A DNA stretch of 64,000 nt from Tetragonia tetragonoides (GCA_038025085.1 CM076151.1:9863001-9927000), one strand, 5' to 3'; positions 27,201 through 39,182 are shown, counted from the stretch's first letter. The notes: generated from the letters alone by a model not told the origin. Numbers and translations: made by a program.

Positions 27201-30200
27201 AAGAAGTAGTATCTGTTCAAACTTCAGAGACTTAAAAGTTCTTACCTGCTTACTAATGAGACTTGAAATTCTTACCTGCTTACTAATAACTGGACCAATA
27301 TCGACATCTGGTTCAGTTCCAGCATTCACTTTAAGTGTCTTCGCCTGTTCTATCAGCTTATTTTCCCTGGAAAGTCAAAAGAGAACTTTCAAATTTTAGG
27401 TATTGAAATAGAAGAAGATAGCCCCTCTCCCCCTTTTTTCCCTTGTTCTCCTAGAAACTGTGATGATTAGTAGAACATGCTACCAAAACACATTGTCATC
27501 TAGGCAATGTATAAAGCTGCAAATGGAACACCACAAGTACATCCTACTACGAATTCCCAAATAGGAGAAACAAGAAGAAAAAAAAAAACTCTAACACACA
27601 TTCAAAGGCAGATACAGCCTCCTCAAGCATTTGAATTAACTGTTGGCGAAGTTACATAAGTACATGTGTGGAAACACAGCCTCTTCAAGCAAGTTAATAC
27701 ACTATTGCCAAAGATAACAACTAAGATAACAAAATTCTCTTAGGAAATTTGTGTGGGAAGTGGGGACCCCTAGATGGGAAATGGAACTTAAAGAGCAGAA
27801 ACCATTTCTATACCCTACAGAAAGTTCAAGCATTTGCATTCACTGTTCGCAAAGTTCTATATGTACATAAGTGGGAGCACATCCAAGTGAAGATACAGCC
27901 TCTTCAACCATTTTAATACATTATTGCCAAATTAAATAACTAAGATAACAAAAGTCTACTTGAAGAATTTTTTGTTTGGTGGGGAGGGGGGGTGGGTTGG
28001 AACTTAAAACAGTAGAAAACCCTTTCTATCCCCTAAAAAAAAATTCCAAGATCGCAAAAGGGAAAAAGTTGTAATCAAGATGCTCATCAGTTAGACACAC
28101 AGCAACCAACCAGGATAGAAGGAAGAGTATGAGAGCCACTGTACAATACCATGGTTTTGAGTCTCCAACAAATATTATTGTACTGAGAGCAAAGCACCTT
28201 TCTCCATCAGTCCCAAAAGCCACAGGAGATATAGCAGTTAGGGTAACTTTTGCATTAGCATCAGGCATGACAACCATATGGCTCCGCCCCTCTATATAGG
28301 ACTAAAATACAACCAAAATCAATTCAGTTTTGATAGCATAAAAATGCATTCAATATTTTCACTGTAAGCACTTACCTGAACACTCTTCCCTTTAGCTGAT
28401 GCTCCTGAGTACACATGCATGCCAGCCTTGGAACAAGTGGAGATGGAACAAAGTGAGAGACTGTTAGACAAACATGCTTTCTTAACTACAAGACATAGCC
28501 CAGCAAAAAAATGGTGCGAAGTTCAGTACTGATATTGAAAAGCAATTTACTTTGTAACATTTTCCAATCTGTTGTCTTTTGTTTTTTCTCTTAGATAAAG
28601 AGAGAGTATGTATTCATGCAGCATCAAAAAGTACAGCAAAGGAGGACAAATTGTCCTCCAAGAATAGTTACAAATTAACCCCAGTTACATTGGATCTGAT
28701 TCTGAGTAATAGAATAACTCCTAAATGGCCCCACGGCTCTAGCCCATAACGGCGCTAGATAAGTGACCCTATCCATCAGCCAACCAACTGATATGGTCAC
28801 GTCACACCATTAAAACCCCGGCATTCCTTTCTAACCAAAGGCAACAAATGATAGAAAAAACCGCATTACGCCATAAAGATCCCCTCCCCAACTCCAGAAA
28901 CCGCACCTGGAAGAGCTCCACCACACTAGAAGGTCAAACCCACGTCTCCCTCGAAAAACCAAACAGCCTCCCCCAAATGCATAGGCATTCGTCATTAGTC
29001 ATTCTGCCAAAATATAATAAGATAATTCTGCCAAAACAAACCTACGATTCCACTCTTTTGGAAAATGATAGTAGATTAATAATGAAATACAGGCAATAGC
29101 CTTTCTGCCAAAAGGATTACACTTACTGTTCTGGAACCAGCAAATGAGATAGCTTTAACGTCGTCATCATCACATATAGCATTCACAATTTCCTGACAAG
29201 TTGTTATGCAATGAATAAAAACTCAGTCATGCACGTCAAAATTAGTAGCATGACAGACAAATCACAAGTGTAAAGCACAATAAACTAAAATCTCACATAA
29301 TAAATTAAAGACAAGTCCTAATCATTTAAGAACACCTTATAGCCAATAAAAATGTTCCCTAGTAAAAGAACAACTAAATTATGTATATGCAATAACAAAA
29401 TACTTATGTATAACACAATACACAACAAACAAAAGGATGCAGCAAATGTGGGCTCGGAGTTTACATCAGTGCCATGGACTATATTCAGGACGCCGTTAGG
29501 CAAACCAGCCTCTAAAGCCAACTCAGCGAGAATCATGGACACACCTGAAAGATTATGAGCATCATGTTCAAGCCTTTGTATTTTCGGAAAAAACAATACA
29601 GAATGAAGGAAAATAAGAGAATCACAAAATATGCCAGTTTCATTTAACAAGAGAAACATGCGAAATGAATTCATATGGTCCCACAGAACATGAAATTAGC
29701 GTACTAGGAAGAGAATATCAATCACCTGGATTCTTAACTGATGGCTTCAAGATGAAAGTGTTGCCACATATAAGAGCAACAGGAAACATCTGCGGAAAAA
29801 TCATAGAAGACAAGGACAAAGTTGTTTTTAGAAGAAACCCCTACCAACAAAAAAAAAAAGGAGAAGAAAGAACAGCCTTCCTATGCCTAAACAGGTCAGA
29901 GAGATCAGATAGTCCAACCGCATAAACATGAATATTCCTATCCGTTAAAAGAAGTCACTACAACTTATTTGTAGTCTTTTGCACCTATAGATGATTTTGC
30001 ACATAAACAATGTCCCAACTGCAGGTATCAATAACCAACAGGATATGGAGCAACCAAGATTAAAGTATAACACAAAAGAAAAGAAGATACTCAATAAAGC
30101 AAAACAGTAAAAGGAAACTAGTCATCCCCACCCATAAAGCAATTATAGCAGGAAAGTTGGACTGGCAAATTCCAGCACAAACACCAAGAGGCTCTCTGAT

Positions 30201-32379
30201 GCTATAGACGTCTACTCCATTGGCTACATTTGAAACAAAATGACCCATTTCCGGTGTTGTTGCTCCACAAGCATGCTCCAACACCTCTACAAAAGAGAAT
30301 AATAAACACCTCAAAACATGACCAAAATATTGGACCTGCCGACCTACAAAGGAGAGAACAGTAAAGATACTTTACCAATACCGTAGTGCACGTCTTTATA
30401 GGCATCCTTCAGCGTCTTGCCCTCTTCAGAAGTAATACTGCTGGCAATTTTATCCTGGGTCAACAAGTAAGCACAATAAAGAAATAGATATACGCTATAT
30501 ACTGACAGGATATTGCAGAAAGCAGAACCCTTTTACCATGTCCCTTTGAATAAGCTCTCGTAGCTGTAACATTATTCGCTGACGAGTAGTAACTGGTGTA
30601 TTTCTCCATGAAGGAACTGCCCGTTTTGCTGCAAATACCGCAGCTTTAAATTCTCCCATGGTAGGAAAATGAAGAATACCTACAACTTGCTGGGTAGCCT
30701 ACTAGCACGGATAATTCCATCCAGAAAATAAAATGTCACAATCAGGAAAAAAGAAAATATGAGAAGTAGATGAAACAAAACAATGGCAAGTACAGCCCTT
30801 ACTGGGTTTATAACATCGACGGTTGCAATGGACTGTGAATCTACAAATCTGCCTCCGATAAAATTAGGTATCCTCTGATGGCATTAAAGTAACAAGTGTC
30901 AATCATCAGAGATATCTCATGGTTGCAAAATTGAAAGAAGCATAGACTAAGAAGGCCGAATAGATATGTAGTGAGAAGCACAACACCAAAAGAAGTGACT
31001 GTGTGTTTAGGTGATTCCCATGACTTCAAAGTCTTAGTAGTTGAGCCCATTAGCTAAGTTGTATTGGGGAGGCTTACATTATGAAATCGCTGTCTCCAAG
31101 CAGAATCAATAGCAATTGGACATTGAGGGCTTCCTGTTGAAGCTTTATGCGGCCTTAAAGACTTGAAATTTTTAACTGTGAAACAACATTGTTATTAAAC
31201 CTTGACAAGCCATAAACAGTTTGTTTGGTCTCCAATTATCAACAGAAGGCTCTACTAAAATGCAGAAAATCATACTGAACTACATTTCTGTCTTTCAAAA
31301 GATGAGGATTGCATATAGCATTCACAGAAGTCACGAGTTCTCAAAATTCATACACCACTTGATACATAAGATCATAGCTATGATGTAGGTTTTGTTTCAA
31401 AAAAGGAAAAAGGGGAAGTAATGCAAGAAAATAGATGATAGAAAGAAATAGAAGACTTGGGAGTCAGAGAAAGAAAACACAGAATACATAATATGAAGTC
31501 TCTACAACTCAGATAAAACTCACTTTGATGATATAGATACTCAACAATTCAGTTGAGAGATTAACAAAATCGACGAATTTCCAAACAGGAACACTATATA
31601 TGCAGTTCAAAGGAGCCACTTTAAGGCGATATGGTAATTCCGAAATGCACTACTTGACAGGGCCTACAGTCATAGTGATTGATTATACAACCAAAATTCA
31701 ATTCAAAATACTATAAATAGAAGGTGACTTAGAAAGGGATCACCAGAGATCAAAGGCTATCTTTTAGTCACAAACACTTGTTCTTCTGCTTTAATCTACA
31801 CTTAGGCCAAACATATAGCAAAGAATTACCAGTAAGATTTCCTTGTCGTAGCTTTGCCTTGACGTTGTAAACATGCTTAGGCGTAGATAAAAGTTCTGGA
31901 TTGCTCTGTCTCAGTCTCTTCAAAATCTGGCGTGGTTTAAGACCAGCATCTGTCATCTCTTTAATCCGTAAAACTTCATCCTCTGTGAATCGACGAGCGG
32001 CCGGGTGCTCTGAAATGTCCTTCAAAGGTTCATGATTGTGCTCTCCATTTTTAATGCTTAAAACCCAAACGCCGTCGTCCTTTTTACCAAAGAGTTCAAA
32101 GGGGCAGTTTGTAAGCCGCGAACCATTTTTCCGCTTTCGAATACATTCTGCAGATTCCGTCTCACCACTTTTACGCCTGTCCCTGTGGACACCACCCCTA
32201 TCACAGCCAAGTACCACTATTTTATCCTTTTTGGATTGCTTTATGGTAACTACATATCCTTGTGAGACGGCAAAGTCCCCAACATGCTCGATGAGTTCTT
32301 CACGGGTTGCAAAACTGCCAAGTGGTGGAGGCAGCATTTGCGGGGGTTCAGCAGACTCCGAACTTTGATGATCCATCAT
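24258..32379 (-). CDS. FAR1-domain / ALDH6-like fusion protein
   Basis: Nineteen exons: 31830-32379, 31078-31175, 30803-30874, 30537-30698, 30376-30454, 30132-30286, 29726-29789, 29465-29544, 29127-29192, 28376-28426, 28150-28301, 27276-27366, 26459-26539, 25353-25430, 25223-25258, 25089-25132, 24919-24997, 24647-24719 and 24258-24403. They join in phase without a stop to 718 aa. Residues 1-183 form a FAR1/WRKY-GCM1-like zinc-binding domain (Cys59, Cys92, His114, His116 in HNHE), then a helical FTEDEVLRIKEMTDAG segment as in FAR1-related and MULE proteins. Residues 184-216 are a linker. From RIPNFIGG (217) on it is ALDH6. Exons 3-17 have exactly the lengths and phases of the neighbouring ALDH6 gene, so the two are tandem paralogues. 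Cys495 is kept (GERC), but Arg140, Glu212 and Asn283 of the neighbour are replaced by Tyr318, Val390 and Tyr461, and EEIF by ADIF. No mitochondrial presequence is visible. No exon other than the FAR1 exon supplies a start codon without truncating the ALDH core. Confidence 0.85.
27000..27185 (-). mobile_element. SINE-like element in FAR1-ALDH6 intron
   Basis: On the minus strand GCCTCAATGGTTATCC resembles a tRNA A box and CACGTTCAAGCC a B box about 40 bases later. The far end is A-rich (T-rich on the plus strand near 27001-27015). This suits a tRNA-derived SINE; borders are approximate. Confidence 0.45.
27241..27290 (-). repeat. 30-bp tandem duplication covering a splice donor
   Basis: The plus-strand words CTTACCTGCTTACTAAT occur at 27241 and again at 27271, separated by GAGACTTGAAATT. 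Each copy carries the last coding bases and GTAAG donor of the 27276-27366 exon. The upstream donor at 27276 gives the family-typical ending SKQ; the second potential donor lies 30 bases downstream. Confidence 0.8.
28560..28870. repeat. Possible non-LTR element fragment in intron
   Basis: This intronic stretch contains GGCGCTAGATAAGTGA near 28750, also present near 8705, within unusually GC-rich sequence for this intron. It may be a retroelement fragment. No coding motif could be confirmed. Confidence 0.25.
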
Positions 32380-33331
32380 GAATGCGACTATAAAAGATAG
32401 ACCTGCATTGAGGCATATCAGTTTATATTACCTTCAATTAACCAACACAGGAATGGGGAAAATTTGAAATTGCTGCATCTTAATAATCTGTTACCTAGGA
32501 AGAATAAAGATATGGTCAAATTTTGGATCTTTTTCCCAAAAATCAAAATAATACCATTGTCTCAATATCAAAAAAAAAATCCTATAAAAAAATCATATGT
32601 ATATTTCAAAAGATTTACTTTTGAATGTACATATTGGTTTATTTCCAGAACCGCAATCTGGACATATTATACCATTTTAAGTTTTAATACGTGAGTTCTA
32701 CCCATAACAATTGACACAATTTTTACACCATGATGAATAACATTAAAACCTAATAATTCCCTTCAAACCTCAATCAAACAGAACAAAAAATTGCAAAACC
32801 TAAGTGACAAGCAATGTTACAAAAAAGAAATCAAAATTACAGCACTGTATCATCTCCCTAATCACAAAGCACAGAAGATGAATCATCAGCCGAAAAAAAC
32901 CAAAAAAAAAAATAAAATTTCTGCAAATTCCAGTTACAGGGTGCTCAAATCACAAACATATAAGACAATCCTATCAAAAGCTGCTAAATAATCCCGAAAT
33001 CAAGCAAAATTGATCACCAATTTATGATGTATAAAAGCAAATTAGGTTACCGAAGACGAAAATCTTCCACATAAAGAGAGCGAGAGAGAGTGTGCGTTGA
33101 AAATTACGAACCTGTAAATTGATGTGAGTGATGCTCAAAATGTGATTCTTTTAGATGATCATAATTGTTTTCATGGCCGTAATAATCTCCCGCTCATCAG
33201 AGGTTTGCTCCCAATTTTTTGATTCTTCTGTAAAAATGAGAATAAAAATAAGGCTGTGACTGTGTATTGCCTTTGCAAGCCAAAAACGAAATGTTTCAAA
33301 AATTGAACAAACGCCATTAATTTTTCAGTAA
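32380..33331. promoter_or_regulatory. FAR1-ALDH6 5' region
   Basis: On the minus strand an acceptor-like TGCAG lies at about 32403, 23 bases before the start codon, and a CAG/GTTCGT donor-like site at about 33112. A 5'-leader intron of about 700 bases is therefore possible. No in-frame stop separates the acceptor from the ATG, so a longer N-terminus cannot be excluded. Confidence 0.35.
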
Positions 33332-33856
33332 GCCTCCGTTTGGTTGGGGTGAAAACAATTTTCCTGAAAAATAGCAATTTTTCGTTGTTTGGTTTATAAT
33401 GAGAAGGAAGATAGTTTTTAGGGGGAAAAACATTTTCATCTATGTAGGTGTAAATATTTTCTCCATTAGTGGGACATTATGTCGTTTCCGGAGCACTAAT
33501 AATGGACTTGATCATCGGGTTTGGTTGTTGGGACTGCGGGTCATAAAAACAAACTCCCACCCGACTTGATTGGGCCTTGAGCTGAACTTTCGGGGCACTT
33601 TCTCGATATTGTTTTTTTCTTCACATAAGTATAACTTTTTAATCCGATATGCGTTTGAGGTGATTTTTTTTTGAATCCACATAACTTTTCGAGATCGATG
33701 CAACTATGTTAGTAGATTTTATTTTTTATAAAAAATAATTTTTTTAGAAAATTATTTTCCGTTGTAACAAAACAACGGAAAATGTGAACGGAAATACATT
33801 TTACACTGAAAATACCTTTTAGTTGAAAATGATGTTCCGCCCAACCAAACAGATCC
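33332..33856. mobile_element. Tourist-like MITE with TAA target duplication
   Basis: The left end GCCTCCGTTTGGTTGGGGTG and right end CGCCCAACCAAACAGATCC are inverted repeats, and both sides are flanked by TAA. This matches PIF/Harbinger Tourist elements. Length is 525 bp with no transposase. It lies upstream of the fusion gene and may have moved into its promoter region. Confidence 0.75.
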
Positions 33857-34270
33857 TAAGTGTTAATGTGAGTGGTTTGACACTCTCATTCCTTAAGAAC
33901 TTAGATGAACCTGTGGTTAAACCAAAAAAAACTCCTAATCGATCCATAAGAAATGAGTCTTTTTATTTTGAGAACATTCTGAGAAGGATTAGTCACATTT
34001 GAGTTTGCATTGTTTCTAGCAGGGTGTGTGTCCACAATTTGCAAGCCGGTGTGTTACTCTATTTTATTTTCTACTTGTATACGGTTATTAGAAGGAAAAT
34101 GATCATATGTTTGTTGTTATCAATTTGTGAAGAACTTTTTTTTTTGAGTGGATTTGAGAAGAACTAAATAAGAAATTAGTACAATGTAAATAATCAATTA
34201 GAACTTTTAAAAGGATAATGGCAGTGTAGTAGACTAGTAGGAGAAAAGATTGTCTACAAATGGTGATTAA
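33857..34270. other. Intergenic DNA, SINE head fragment
   Basis: The stretch GTGAGTGGTTTGACACTCTC near 33868 matches the 5' head of the SINE-like element at 12.8 kb, followed by decayed sequence. No gene is seen up to the retrotransposon. Confidence 0.35.
34266..34270. repeat. Target-site duplication ATTAA (left)
   Basis: ATTAA lies directly before the left LTR and again directly after the right LTR at 39118-39122. This is the 5-bp duplication expected of an integrase-mediated insertion. Confidence 0.85.
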
Positions 34271-34581
34271 TATTAAAATTACAACAATATCTCTCCTCTT
34301 TCCCAACCACTCTCTCTCTCTCTCTCCACAAATCCATCCTATAAGATAGGATGATAATAATAGTAAAGAAGGATAATCAGTGAATTCAATTGAATCATTA
34401 TTTAGAAAGAGATTTTTATTCATTGATTATAAGGAGTGTTGTGTGCGGCATATATACGCCCATAACACATATAAATATTACATGTTATTGTAGAATGTAA
34501 TAGAATAGCAAATCACAGAGAATACAAAGTTTGAGGATTTCTTTCCTACATTTAATTTCTTGTCTCATATATTTCTCAACA
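34271..34581 (+). repeat. 5' LTR
   Basis: This 311-bp LTR differs from the right LTR by three single-base changes and four bases in a CT microsatellite. The internal pol II promoter could not be located with certainty. Confidence 0.93.
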
Positions 34582-34583
34582 TT

Positions 34584-34595
34584 TGGTATCAGAGC
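34584..34595 (+). other. Primer-binding site (tRNA-iMet)
   Basis: TGGTATCAGAGC lies two bases after the left LTR and is the standard plant copia priming site for initiator methionine tRNA. Confidence 0.92.
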
Positions 34596-34630
34596 GAGAG
34601 GTCAGGGACCAACTCCAATTAAATATTAAG

Positions 34631-37600
34631 ATGGTAGATGTGATGAGTTCCATGAGCCAATTAGTTAAGCTTAATGAGAATAATTATAGTGACTGGAGTT
34701 TTCGCATGAAATTTTATTTAGAGGGACAGGAAATGTGGGAGATTGTAGGAGGAAGTGATACAATAATCCCTTCTGAGGAAAACGTAGAAGATCGTAAAAA
34801 ATGGCGAGTGAAAGCTGGAAAGGCTATGTTCGCTCTTACGATCTCAATCATAGATGATGTGCTACACAAGGTAAAAGAGGCAAAAACTCCCAAAGAAATT
34901 TGGGATACCTTGAAGACATTGTATGAGAAAACAAATAATGCGAAGCTGCAGTGCCTCGAAAATGAGCTGATGTCTATCGAGCAAAATGACATGACCATTG
35001 GTCAATATTTCTCTAAAGTAAAATCGCTTTGTAGAGAAATATCAAAGTTAGATGAAGAAAATCCGATTAGTGAGACAAGGATGAGAAGGATCATAATCCA
35101 TGGAGTTCGATTCGAATTCCAAACCCTCATCACGGCCACATGGTCAATTGGAAAGCATCTTGGCAAATCAAGAAGCTCTTGATCAACAAAAGCCTGGTAA
35201 TTCCAAAAACGAAGAAGAAAAGGCGCTCTTTAGTAACAAGAAATTTGTTAAAGATCGTATTGTTGAAAATCAAGAAAAAGCGCAACATGGTCGTTGGCAA
35301 AAGAAACAACCATGGAGAAGTCCTCAACAAGGGGGAGCTCGTTTTAATGAAGCCAAAGGCGGACATAATGCACAAAGAAGTCAAAGAAAGAATGGAAATT
35401 GTTATAAATGTGGTAAGAAGGGTCATTATGCTCGTGATTGTTGGAGTAATCAAGCAGAAGGGAATATAGCCACATCGTCTCATTCGAAAAATGAAGAAGT
35501 ATGGGATTTCCACGCATTATGCTCGATAGAAGAAAAGTGCTCAAGTTCCAAGGTGAAATTAGAATCGTCACCGGAGCTGGTTGAAGAAACTGAAGAGATT
35601 TCATTTGCGGTCACAAGTAGCAACCAGATCAGTTATAATGAAGATTGGATAATTGATTCTGGGTGTTCTAATCACATGACGGGAGATCTTGAAAAACTCC
35701 AGAACAAACAAAATTATCAAGGTGAAAATCATGTGGTTACTGCTAACAATACTAAGTTGCCAATTACTCATATTGGAAAAACTGTGATCGAACCTCGATT
35801 TGATTCTCAAAAGGTGAGGTTGGAAATTTTTTTCCATGTTGAAGGTATGAAGAAGAATCTCTTGTCAGTTTCACAACTGATATCATCTGGAAAGTATGTC
35901 GTATTTGGTCCGGACGATGTCAAGGTTTACAAAAAGATCAAGCCATCAGATGCCCCGATCATGGAAGGGCGGCGTCTAGATTCTGTATATGTGATGTCGG
36001 CACAAGAAGCTTATGTCGACAAGACCAGGAGGAACGAGACGGCTGATTTATAGCATGCTAGACTCGGGCATGTCAGTTATAATAAACTGAAAATAATGAT
36101 GAAGGAGTCCTCATTGAATGGATTACCTAAAATTGATGTTCAAGATGACATTGTTTGTGCTGGTTGTCAATATGGAAAGGCACACCAGTTGCCATATAAG
36201 GAGTCACAATTCAGAGCCAAGGTGCCACTTGAATTAGTGCACTCAGATGTTTTTGGCCCAGTTAAACAGACATCAATAAGTGGTAAGAAATATATGATTA
36301 CCTTTATTGATGATTATTCAAGATATGTATGGGTCGATTTTATGAAAGAAAAATCAGAGGCCTTGTCCAAGTTTACGTTATTCAAGGATGAGGTAGAGAA
36401 AGAAGCCAGTCGTAAACTACAATGTTTACGAACGGATAACGGGGGTGAATATACATCCAACGAATTCAATGGGTTTCTGAAGCATAATCGAATTCGTCGT
36501 CAATTGACTTGTCCTCACACACCACAACAGAATGGTGTCGCAGAGAGGAAGAATCGGCATCTTGCAGAGATATGCCGAAGTATGTTACATGCCAAAAATG
36601 TACCCTGGCGTTTTTGGGTGGAATGTATGAAGATGGCAGCACATGTAATCAATAGATTGCAGCAGGCAAGATTAGGGTTCATATCACCATTCCAGAAGCT
36701 TTGGAATATGGTACCTACAGTGAGTCATTTCAGAATTTTTGGTTGTGTTTGTTATGTATTTGTTCCTGATCATCTCCGAGGAAAATTTGATAAGAAGGCA
36801 GTTAGATGTATATTTGTTGGGTATGATACTCAACACAAAGGGTGGAAGTGTTGCGATCCTTCCACAGGACGCTGCTATGTATCAAGAAATGTCGTGTTTG
36901 ATGAAGCATCATCATGGTGGTCACCACAAGCAGTGTTGTTGCCGGATTCAAAGGAGATGGAAGATCAGCTCCAGGAGAAAATAAAGGAGACTGAAGCTTA
37001 ACCACAATTAGACGCAGAAGATGATAAAATCGTATCATCTAAAGGGGAGGAGGTGACTAATGTTGAGTCATCTGAAAGAATGAAGAGCCCATGAGAAACT
37101 GGAGTGCATCATAATACTCTAGAAGTAAAGAGACCCAGTCAGATTGAGGAGCCTAATCAAGGTTTTAAGCCACAACTTCGGAGGGGCACAAGAATAAGGA
37201 AGCCAAATCCAAAATATGCAAATGCTGCGGTGTTGGCAGATAACCAGGTGATAGAGCCATCTACATTTGAGGAAGCGTCTCAAAGTATTGAATGGAGACA
37301 AGCAATGAAAGAAGAAATGGACGCACTAAATCAAAATCAAATATGGGATTTAGTGCCTATGCCTAGACATGTACAACCCATCTCATAAAAATGGGTGTAC
37401 AAGTTGAAGACTAAGCCAGATGGTACGATTGAGAGATATAAAGCAAGATTAGTTGCCAGAGGATTCTCTCAACAATACGGGCTAGACTATGATGAGACAT
37501 TTAGTCCAGTGGCAAAAATCACTACCGTGAGGGTATTGATGGCATTAGCAGGCAATAAGTTATGGAAGCTATGGCAAATGGATGTTAAAAATGCTTTTCT

Positions 37601-38803
37601 CCATGGAGAGTTAGATCGAGATATCTACATGGAACAACCCAGAGGGTTTGAAAATCACTCACAACCAACTTATGTGTGCAAGTTGAAAAAGGCTCTGTAT
37701 GGCTTGAAGCAAGCACCAAGAGCATGGTATGGAAAAATATCAGAATTCCTATGAGGAATGGTTATTCTATGGCACCAGCTGATTCGAGTTTATTTGTGAA
37801 AGCTTGAGATGGAAAGCTAGCTATTGTGCTAGTATATGTGGATGATCTTATCATCACGGGAGATGCTGAGAGGGAAGTGCAACAGATAAGGGCTAATTTG
37901 TCTGTTCGATTTCAAATGAAAGAGCTTGGAAAGTTGAAGCAGTTTCTTGGCTTAGAGGTGGAAAGGACTAGCAAAGGACTATTTCTGTGTCAGCATAAGT
38001 ATTTCAGAGACTTGTTACAAAATTTTGGAATGCTTGACTGTAAGCCCATTTCAACACCGATCGAAACTAATGTTTGATTATGTTCAGCAGAAGGTAAAGA
38101 TCTAGGAGATGCAACAATGTATCGACAACTTGTTGGAAGTTTGATATACTTGACTCTAACAAGGCCTGATATAGGATATGCAGTTGGGATTGTCAGTAGA
38201 TATATGCAGAACCCCAAGAAAAATCACTTAGATGCTGTTAGAAGAATTTTGCGATATGTCAAGGGAACAATCAACTACGGTGTTTATTTTAAGAAAGGAG
38301 AAGCATGTGAGTTGATGGGTACTTGTGATGCAGATTATGCAGGTGACCATGATACGAGACGTTCAACAACCGGTTATGTATTTAGTCTTGGTTCGGGTGC
38401 TATATCATGGTGCAGTAAAAGACAACCTACCGTATCATTATCAAGTACAGAGGCCGAATATAGAGCAGCAGCAATGGCAGCTCAAGAATGTGCATGGTTA
38501 ATACAATTGCTAAAAGATCTTCATCAGCCTACAAATTACGCTGTGAAGGTGTATTGTGACAATCAGTCAGCAATAAGACTGGCTGAAAATCCGGTGTTTC
38601 ATGCAAGGACCAAACATGTGGAGGTCCATCATCATTTTGTGCGTGAGAAAGTACTTCGAGGAGAGATAGAGATGCAATATATTAAAAGTGAAGATCAAGT
38701 GGCAGACATCTTCACTAAAGGTCTTAGTGCAAACAAGTTTGTTGAATTCGGCAAGAAGCTTGGGATGATTTCAATTGAAGCACTTAGAGAGAGTTGTCGA
38801 TGA
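34631..38803 (+). pseudogene. Copia gag-pol, interrupted
   Basis: Gag starts at ATG 34631. A frame change at about 35140-35160 leads to the rest of gag with the zinc knuckle CYKCGKKGHYARDCW (from about 35398), then the protease site WIIDSGCSNHM (about 35646), integrase with [13 protein letters not shown] (about 36515), reverse transcriptase with [10 protein letters not shown] (about 37837), and RNase H with STEAEYRA (about 38445). In-frame stops lie at 36051, 36999, 37092, 37386, 37805 and 38075, and a second frame change occurs at about 37745. Elements of this type encode one polyprotein. The breaks make this copy dependent on others for movement. Confidence 0.92.
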
Positions 38804-38810
38804 GGGGGAA
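38802..38810 (+). other. Polypurine tract
   Basis: GAGGGGGAA sits directly before the right LTR, in the position of the plus-strand primer of LTR elements. Confidence 0.85.
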
Positions 38811-39117
38811 TATTAAAATTACAACAACATCTCTCCTCTTTCCCAACCACTCTCTCTCTCTCCACAAATCCGTCCTATAAGATAGGATGATAATAATAGT
38901 AAAGAAGGATAATCAGTGAATTCAATTGAATCATTATTTAGAAAGAGATATTTATTCATTGATTATAAGGAGTGTTGTGTGCGGCATATATACGCCCATA
39001 ACACATATAAATATTACATGTTATTGTAGAATGTAATAGAATAGCAAATCACAGAGAATACAAAGTTTGAGGATTTCTTTCCTACATTTAATTTCTTGTC
39101 TCATATATTTCTCAACA
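38811..39117 (+). repeat. 3' LTR
   Basis: This 307-bp LTR is nearly identical to the left LTR. It is followed by the second ATTAA target duplication at 39118-39122. Confidence 0.93.
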
Positions 39118-39182
39118 ATTAATAAACATGATGCATGTTAACCAGAAGTTTTTTAAGCCAATATTCAGCCTCATGTTCATGT

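Larger units (their letters stand above)
34271..39117 (+). mobile_element. Ty1-copia LTR retrotransposon, defective
   Basis: A 4.85-kb element is bounded by two LTRs and a 5-bp duplication. Internally the order is gag with a CCHC knuckle, protease, integrase, reverse transcriptase, RNase H, which defines the copia superfamily. The LTRs start TA rather than the usual TG and end CA. A primer-binding site complementary to initiator tRNA-Met follows the left LTR, and a purine tract precedes the right one. Coding is interrupted, so this copy is not autonomous. Confidence 0.95.

Noticed and set aside
28848..29099. 83-codon plus-strand open frame
   Set aside because: It overlaps an intron and a probable repeat and matches no family.
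35130..35513. 127-codon minus-strand open frame
   Set aside because: It is the antisense shadow of the copia gag region.
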